Shown: in pieces, positions 58,725-64,000 of the stretch
Layout: each line of letters opens with the position of its first letter
Numbering within the stretch: position 1 is the stretch's first letter
DNA from: Bradyrhizobium sp. ORS 285
GTDB taxonomy: Bacteria > Pseudomonadota > Alphaproteobacteria > Rhizobiales > Xanthobacteraceae
Direction: 5' to 3'
Assembly (NCBI RefSeq): GCF_900176205.1
Contig: NZ_LT859959.1
Location: 372,001-436,000 of the forward strand
DNA: 64,000 nt
Position numbers and translations under genes: made by a program
The notes under the pieces: generated by a model
Seen by the model: the letters and a program-made list of their open reading frames with translations, nothing else
Database searches by the model: none
What the model was told of the DNA's origin: nothing

Positions 58725-59426
58725 TCAAAACGTCTCCACCCACGGCCGCAGCTCCATCTCCCAGCTCCAGGCGCTGCGCGGCTGCTGCAGCACGCTCCAA
58801 TAGCTTGCTGCGATGGCATCGGGATCGAGCATCGAATCCGGCCGCTCGGCAGGCTCCTGCCGCTCCGCGCTCTTGATGCCGCCGTCGATGACGAAATGCG
58901 CGACATGGATGCCCTGCGGCGACAGCTCGCGCGCCATGCTCTGGGCGAGGCCGCGCAGCGCGAACTTGCCCATCGCGAACGCTGACGATTGCGCGTAGCC
59001 CTTCACACTGGCCGAGGCGCCGGTGAACAGGATCGCGCCGTGCTTGTTCGGCAGCATGCGCTGCGTCGCCTGCTGCGCCACCAGGAAGCCGCCGAACGCG
59101 CTGACGGCGATCGAATTCTGCACATCGGCCGGCACGAGATCGGTGAGCGGTCCGCGCGCCCGGGCGCTGGCATTGTAGACCACGAGATCGGGCTCGCCGA
59201 TCTCACGCGTCACGAGGCCGAACAATCGCTCGACCTCCTCCGGATTGGTGGCGTCGCAAGGATAGGCGCGGGCGCCGGTCTCGTTGCAGAGCGCGCCGAG
59301 CTTCTCGGTCTTGCGCGCGGCGAGCGCCACGCGGATCTTCTCGCGCGCGAACAGCCGCGCCAGCGAGGCGGAGAGCCCTTCGCCGGCGCCGACGATCAGG
59401 GCGATCTTGTAGGCTGGGATGTCCAT
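58725..59426 (-). CDS. SDR-family protein with Phe in place of catalytic Tyr
   Basis: 233 aa. Rossmann start KIALIVGAGEGLSASLA (GxxxGxS instead of GxxxGxG), DATNPEEVERLF, VVYNASARARG and ILFTGASASVKGY. At the YxxxK position the sequence is AFAMGKFAL: Phe150 replaces Tyr while Lys154 remains. Classical SDR reduction needs the Tyr, so it may bind NAD(P) without classical catalysis or use another residue. Same strand as the GST-fold gene upstream. Confidence 0.85.
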   Translation of the reverse strand: MDIPAYKIALIVGAGEGLSASLARLFAREKIRVALAARKTEKLGALCNETGARAYPCDATNPEEVERLFGLVTREIGEPDLVVYNASARARGPLTDLVPADVQNSIAVSAFGGFLVAQQATQRMLPNKHGAILFTGASASVKGYAQSSAFAMGKFALRGLAQSMARELSPQGIHVAHFVIDGGIKSAERQEPAERPDSMLDPDAIAASYWSVLQQPRSAWSWEMELRPWVETF

Positions 59427-59515
59427 TGGGGTGTCCTCGACATGCGTCCGCTTCCCTCAAGCTAGTGCAGCCAAGGCCAACTTCCCACCATCCATCCCCA
59501 CAATTCTGCCTGAGA

Positions 59516-60535
59516 TCAGGCCGGACGCGGCTGCAGGCCGACGAGGCAGCCGATCTCCTCCAGCACCACATCGAGCCGGCTGCGATCGTGCAGGAATGCG
59601 TATTTCGAGCGCAGCATCGCCAGCGAGCGCGCATGATATTTCTGCGGCTTCTGCGTCCACACGATGTCGCCGAGCCGGACACTGAAGGTGTCGCGGTTGT
59701 CCTTGATCGCCTGCTCGTTAGCAAGGGACCAGGGCATGAACAGCCCGCCGACCTGACGCGTCAGGATCGGCATCAAGGTCAGCGACAATTCCGGCCATAG
59801 CTCGAACTCGCCTTCGGCGCGCGGCCATAGCATGCGGTGGATCCAGGCCAGCACATGCGGTGCGCGGCCCTCGATCAGCGCGCCGGCTGTTGGATCGGTC
59901 CACAGCTCGTAGAACTGGCCCCACAGGCCGAAATCGCCATAGGCGGGACGGCCGCCGAACAGATAGGGCCTGAGCGCGAGATGCCGCTCCAGGAGATCGA
60001 GCATCTCGGCGAATCCCTGCTCGATCTGCGGCGCGTTGGCCTCGTTGGAGCCGACATAAGCGAGGCGGTCGACCATCCGCGTGCGGATCTTCTCCGACAG
60101 CCTGGCGACATCGGCGTCGGCGGCCTTCGGCGCGACCATGCGGGCGATGCGCCCGGCCGAGGCGCGCTGATCGAGCTCGCCGGCCCAGCGATAATGGAAC
60201 ATCCATTTGTTGCCCCACTCGTCGCCGAACTCCTCGATCAGGGCGGAGATGAAGCTCGTCAGCACGTCGCCGGGATGGACCGACGGCTCGGGGAAATCGA
60301 GCTCGAGCGCATCGATGATCGGCGTCGAATCCTGCATCGGCACCTCGTCGGGCGCGACCACCAGCGGAATGATCGGCAGCTTGGCGTGCCGGGTGAACTC
60401 GCCCTCGGTTTCCGCGCTGCGCAATATCCACTGATGCGGAATGCCCTTGTAACGCAGATACGATCGCACCTTGACCGAATAGGGCGACATCTCCGCCCCG
60501 AAGATGCGATAAACCTCCGTCGGCTGATTGGTCAT
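59516..60535 (-). CDS. Glutathione S-transferase-fold protein
   Basis: 339 aa, longer than classical GSTs (about 200-220). N-terminal thioredoxin-like domain with IFGAEMSPYSVKVRSYLRYKGIPH (Ser17-Pro-Tyr-Ser in the glutathione-site loop) and DSTPIIDALE (cis-Pro/Ser motif variant). An all-helical C-terminal domain is followed by an extra 60-70 residues. Substrate unknown. It is divergent from the AidB-like gene (105-bp gap). Confidence 0.85.
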   Translation of the reverse strand: MTNQPTEVYRIFGAEMSPYSVKVRSYLRYKGIPHQWILRSAETEGEFTRHAKLPIIPLVVAPDEVPMQDSTPIIDALELDFPEPSVHPGDVLTSFISALIEEFGDEWGNKWMFHYRWAGELDQRASAGRIARMVAPKAADADVARLSEKIRTRMVDRLAYVGSNEANAPQIEQGFAEMLDLLERHLALRPYLFGGRPAYGDFGLWGQFYELWTDPTAGALIEGRAPHVLAWIHRMLWPRAEGEFELWPELSLTLMPILTRQVGGLFMPWSLANEQAIKDNRDTFSVRLGDIVWTQKPQKYHARSLAMLRSKYAFLHDRSRLDVVLEEIGCLVGLQPRPA

Positions 60536-60640
60536 TGCGCGGCTCCCAGCACCTGCGGATGTCAGACGTAGTGTACCCGATCAGATGCAACCTGAAGAGT
60601 CCATCAGAGACTTGTTGAAACGAACGAGGGCTTAACGCTC

Positions 60641-62425
60641 ATGCACCAGTTCCTGAAGCGCGACGACGTCATGACGGGCGGGAGGCGGCCGGGTGTGCTG
60701 GCGCCCGATACCACCGGGCTCAACTTCTATCGCGCGGATCCTGCGCTCGCGGACCTCCTTCGCATCCATCTGCCCGACGCGCTGTTTCGCCACCTGGTGC
60801 CGCATCTCGACCGGCTCGGCGAGCTTGCCGGCGGCTATCTCGATGAGTGCGCCCGGCTTGCCGACCGCCATGGCCCGGTGCTGCATCAGCGCGACCGCTT
60901 CGGCCGCGACGTGCAGTGGATCGAATATCACCCTGCCTATCGCGAGCTGGAGCGCGCGGCCTTCGGCGAGTTCGGCATTCACGCGATGTCGATCCGCAAG
61001 GGCATTCTTGGCTGGCCGAGCAAATATCCCGTCACGGCCAAGCACGCCTTCACCTTCCTGTTCAATCAGGCGGAGTTCGGGCTGGGCTGCCCGATCAACG
61101 TCACCGACGGCTGCGCAAAATTGCTTTCGAGCTTCGGCAGCGACGCGCTGAAAGCCAGATATCTCGACGGCCTGACGCAGACCGACATGCGCAAGCTGAC
61201 CCAGGGCGGCCAGTTCATGACCGAGAAGGAGGGCGGCTCCGACGTCGGCACGTTGACGACAATGGCCGTCCCCGAGGGCGACCACTGGCGCCTGCACGGC
61301 GAGAAATGGTTCTGCTCCAACGCCGATGCGAAGGTGGTGATGCTGCTGGCGCGGCCCGAAGGCGCCGAGCCCGGCACGCGCGGCGTCGGCCTGTTCCTGA
61401 TGCCGCGCTTCCTCGATGACGGCACGCAGAACCACTATCGGATCGTCCGCTTGAAGGACAAGCTCGGCACCCGCTCGATGGCCTCGGGCGAGATCAAGCT
61501 GGAGGGCGCGATCGCATACGCGGTCGGCCGGCTCGATCGCGGCTTCGTGCAGATGGCCGAGATGGTGAACTCCTCGCGGCTCTCCAACGGCGTCAAGTCG
61601 ACCGCGCTGATGCGGCGCGCCTGGCACGACGCCATCACCGTCGCGCGCAATCGCGTCGTGTTCGGCAAGCCGATCGTCGACCTGCCATTGGGCCGCCGGC
61701 AGTTGCTGAAGATTCTGCTGCCGACCGAGCAGGCGCTGTCGATGAGTTTCCTGACCGCTGATGCGCTGGACCGCGCCGAAGGGGGCAGCCAGGACGCCGC
61801 CGCGCTGTTGCGCATCTTGACGCCCACCTTGAAATTCCGCGCCACCCGCGATGCCCGCAAGGTCTGCGGCGATGCGTTGGAGATGCGCGGCGGCATCGGC
61901 TATGTCGAGGAGTTCGCCACCTCCAGGCTGCTGCGCGACGCGCATCTCGGCTCGATCTGGGAGGGCACCGGCAACATCGTCGCGCTCGATGCGTTGAAGC
62001 GTGCAGTCGGCCGCCACGGCGCCGAGTCGGCGCTCGCAGCCGACCTGCATGCACGGCTCGACGACAGTGCCGCCGTGCCGCAGATCTGGCGCGACCAGCT
62101 GCATCGCTTGATCGATCGCGCGATTGGGTTTGCGCGCGAGGTCGCATCGCGCGCCGACAACGAAGCCGAGTCTCGCCGCGCGACCAGTTTGCTGTATCAC
62201 ACGGCCAGCGCCGTCTCCCTCACTTGGGAGAGCGCGCGGATCCACGCCATGCGTGGCGATGCACGCCGGCTGTTGCTAGCCAAGCTCGTCGTCGATCATC
62301 GGCTGACGTCGTCCGATCCGTTCCGGCTCGCGGAAAGCGAGGCGGATGATGCGGTGGCGGCGCTGCTGCTCGGCGAGCGCAGCGCGACAATGGATGAGGT
62401 TGGCGAACTGATTTCGGCGGCGTAG
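60641..62425 (+). CDS. Acyl-CoA dehydrogenase, AidB-like
   Basis: 594 aa, longer than a normal acyl-CoA dehydrogenase (about 380) because of N- and C-terminal extensions. Flavin-site motifs QFMTEKEGGSDVGTL, HGEKWFCSNADA and RLKDKLGTRSMASGEI, then GGIGYVEEFATSRLLRDAHLGSIWEGTGNIVALDAL, closely follow E. coli AidB. AidB takes part in the adaptive response to alkylation; other relatives oxidise branched acyl-CoAs. No ada or alkA nearby, so either role is possible. Confidence 0.88.
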   Translation: MHQFLKRDDVMTGGRRPGVLAPDTTGLNFYRADPALADLLRIHLPDALFRHLVPHLDRLGELAGGYLDECARLADRHGPVLHQRDRFGRDVQWIEYHPAYRELERAAFGEFGIHAMSIRKGILGWPSKYPVTAKHAFTFLFNQAEFGLGCPINVTDGCAKLLSSFGSDALKARYLDGLTQTDMRKLTQGGQFMTEKEGGSDVGTLTTMAVPEGDHWRLHGEKWFCSNADAKVVMLLARPEGAEPGTRGVGLFLMPRFLDDGTQNHYRIVRLKDKLGTRSMASGEIKLEGAIAYAVGRLDRGFVQMAEMVNSSRLSNGVKSTALMRRAWHDAITVARNRVVFGKPIVDLPLGRRQLLKILLPTEQALSMSFLTADALDRAEGGSQDAAALLRILTPTLKFRATRDARKVCGDALEMRGGIGYVEEFATSRLLRDAHLGSIWEGTGNIVALDALKRAVGRHGAESALAADLHARLDDSAAVPQIWRDQLHRLIDRAIGFAREVASRADNEAESRRATSLLYHTASAVSLTWESARIHAMRGDARRLLLAKLVVDHRLTSSDPFRLAESEADDAVAALLLGERSATMDEVGELISAA

Positions 62426-62525
62426 TCTTTTGCACTGTCACGATGATAAGTCGCGACTTAACGACCAGGCTCATGGTTGATGGTCTGTGCGAGTGATGAG
62501 CAACAACGTGCGGCAACGTTGGTGT

Positions 62526-62687
62526 ACCTCGCCCCGCTTGCGGGGGCGCGACGAGCTTCGCTCGCGCTGAGAGGTCGGATGGCATCGTCAGATGCCATCC
62601 GGGTGAGGGGGTACAGGTCTCACCACGTACACCACTCGCGCGTCTGCCCCTCACCCCAACCCTCTCCCCGTAAGAACGGGGAGAGGG
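62526..62687 (+). repeat. Palindromic element, family A copy 3 (with an inserted hairpin)
   Basis: Hairpins 62577-62586 with 62591-62600 (10 bp, loop GTCA) and 62660-62671 with 62676-62687 (12 bp, perfect). In the first stem an extra hairpin-forming segment (about 62547-62570, around CGAGCTTCGCTCG) is inserted before the closing GAGGT. It lies in the 325-bp gap 62426-62750, which holds no gene. Confidence 0.85.
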
Positions 62688-62750
62688 AGCGCAGTGTCCG
62701 CGCCGAAACAGCTGGGTACGAACAAGAAACAAAACAGGGAGAGAACGCCT

Positions 62751-63839
62751 ATGAAAGCCGCCGTGCTGATGGAGGTCAACAAGCCGCTCGTTATCGAGGA
62801 CATCAGCGTACCCAAGCCGGGGCCGCGCGAGGTGCTGATCCGCACGAGCGTAGCTGGCTTGTGTCATTCCGACCTGCACTTCATCGAAGGTCTGTATCCG
62901 CATCCACTGCCCGCGGTGCTCGGGCATGAGTCCGCCGGCATCGTCGAGCAGGTCGGCTCCGACGTCACCTATGTGAAGCCGGGCGATCACGTCGTCACCT
63001 GTCTCTCGGTATTCTGCGGCACCTGCGACAATTGCACCACAGGTCGGCCGGTGCTGTGCACCGACACGACGGTGAAGATGCCGCCCGGCGCCTCCAACCG
63101 GCTGTCATGGGGACGGAGCGAGAAGTTGCACCAGTTCCTCAATTTGTCGTCCTTCGCCGAGCAGATGCTGGTGCACGAGAACGCGATCGTGAAGATCCGC
63201 CAGGACATGCCGCTCGAGCTCGCCGCCTTGATCGGCTGCGGCGTCATCACCGGCTACGGCGCGGTAGTCAATACGGCGCGCGTGACGGCGGGCGAGACCG
63301 TGGCGGTGATCGGTTGCGGCGGCGTCGGCATGGCCGCCATCAACGGCGCGGAGATCGCCGGCGCCGGGCGCATCATCGCCATCGACACCAACCCGGCCAA
63401 GCTGCAGCTCGCGACCAAGCTCGGCGCCACCGACATCGTCAATCCCGCCGATGGCGACGTCGTGGCGCAGGTGCGCGAGCTCACCAAGGGCGGCGTGCAT
63501 CACGCCTTCGAGGTGCTGGGCCGCAAGGAGACCGCCGAGCAGGCCTTCGCGATGCTGGCGCCGGGCGGCACCGCGACCATCGTCGGCATGATCCCGTTCG
63601 GCCAGAAGATCGAGCTGCACGGCTTCGACTTCCTGCGCGAGCGCCGCATCCAAGGATCGTCGATGGGCTCCAACCATTTCCGCGTCGACATGCCCCGCCT
63701 CGTCGAATTCTATTTGCGCGGCAAGCTGCACCTGGAGGACTGGATCTCGGCCAAGCTGAAACTGTCCGAGATCAACGAGGGCTTTGCCAACATGAAGGCC
63801 GGCAAGACGCTGCGCAGCGTGATCATGTTCGATGCGTGA
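62751..63839 (+). CDS. Zinc-dependent alcohol dehydrogenase (MDR family)
   Basis: 362 aa from ATG 62751 with CAGGGAGAGAA upstream; an upstream in-frame ATG (62694) starts inside a repeat and is rejected. Catalytic zinc ligands Cys38 and His59-Glu60 (GHE), structural zinc cysteines 89, 92, 95 and 103 (CGTCDNCTTGRPVLC), and cofactor motif GCGGVGMAAING. NAD(P)-dependent oxidation of alcohols or hydroxymethyl-thiols in the cytoplasm. Its substrate is unknown; it is beside the AidB-like gene. Confidence 0.93.
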   Translation: MKAAVLMEVNKPLVIEDISVPKPGPREVLIRTSVAGLCHSDLHFIEGLYPHPLPAVLGHESAGIVEQVGSDVTYVKPGDHVVTCLSVFCGTCDNCTTGRPVLCTDTTVKMPPGASNRLSWGRSEKLHQFLNLSSFAEQMLVHENAIVKIRQDMPLELAALIGCGVITGYGAVVNTARVTAGETVAVIGCGGVGMAAINGAEIAGAGRIIAIDTNPAKLQLATKLGATDIVNPADGDVVAQVRELTKGGVHHAFEVLGRKETAEQAFAMLAPGGTATIVGMIPFGQKIELHGFDFLRERRIQGSSMGSNHFRVDMPRLVEFYLRGKLHLEDWISAKLKLSEINEGFANMKAGKTLRSVIMFDA

Positions 63840-63865
63840 GGCGGGCATTTTGCCGCTCCACATAC

Positions 63866-63990
63866 CGCCGTCGTCCCGGCCTTGAGCCGGGACCCATAGC
63901 CACCGGCGGTCATGGGACGATGACTGATAGTTGCGCTATACTCGATAGATTCCGCGGTATGGGTCCCGGCTCGAGGCCGGGACGACGGCG
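63866..63990. repeat. Palindromic element, family B (33-bp arms)
   Basis: Arm 63866-63898 is the reverse complement of 63958-63990 at 32 of 33 positions; the single difference still allows a G-U pair. Both begin CGCCGTCGTCCCGGCCT when read inward. 59 bp separate the arms. Confidence 0.9.
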
Positions 63991-64000
63991 ATGGGTGTGG

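Overview
The window is one 64-kb piece of a GC-rich alphaproteobacterial chromosome. Protein families, gene order and several classes of intergenic palindrome point to the Bradyrhizobium/Rhodopseudomonas group, most likely Bradyrhizobium (an inference from resemblance, not a database match). It is chromosomal accessory and metabolic DNA. I see no rRNA, tRNA, CRISPR array, phage gene or transposase.

Layout. 1-3800: ureide (purine) catabolism, with the end of a PuuE-UraD fusion and HIU hydrolase (uraH) flanking an amidase/MFS pair. 3944-8899: a spermidine/putrescine- or Fe-type ABC importer (ATPase, binding protein, two permeases) and a racemase-family protein that lacks both catalytic cysteines. 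8963-10385: an SDR-DUF2256-DUF3429 operon. 10603-12875: an ABC-2 type exporter. 12881-20306: epoxide-hydrolase-like protein, an exported MBL-fold protein with a degenerate metal motif, a cupin, DUF4399, a large chemoreceptor carrying a PilZ domain, and an M29 aminopeptidase. 20307-21633 is gene-poor and holds structured and palindromic repeats. 21634-28199: an exported His-rich protein facing a czcCBA heavy-metal efflux operon. 28279-30620: a LysE exporter and an amidase.

30642-40630 is the most interesting block: a LapG-like transglutaminase-fold cysteine protease, a 2092-aa repeat protein (FecR/retention-like N terminus, VCBS repeats, beta-helix, RTX-like C terminus) and a CHASE2 adenylate/guanylate cyclase. 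It looks like a Lap-type surface-adhesin system whose neighbour is a nucleotide cyclase and not a c-di-GMP receptor. A type I secretion ABC/HlyD pair at 51126-54214 could export the adhesin.

40909-50559: a peptide-type (Dpp) ABC importer with two divergent paralogous binding proteins. Its operon also encodes an AtzG-like small subunit and an AtzE-like amidase between the two ATPases, and is preceded by a good sigma-54 promoter match. The suggested job is uptake plus hydrolysis of an amide nitrogen source. 54635-58527: CinA/PncC amidase, an MHS-type carboxylate symporter with a GcvA-like LysR regulator, a DUF1127 protein and a GNAT acetyltransferase. 58725-63839: an SDR with Phe in place of the catalytic Tyr, a GST-fold protein, an AidB-like acyl-CoA dehydrogenase and a zinc alcohol dehydrogenase.

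At least five families of intergenic palindromic element are scattered through the window. In two of them the copies differ from each other while their arms stay complementary.
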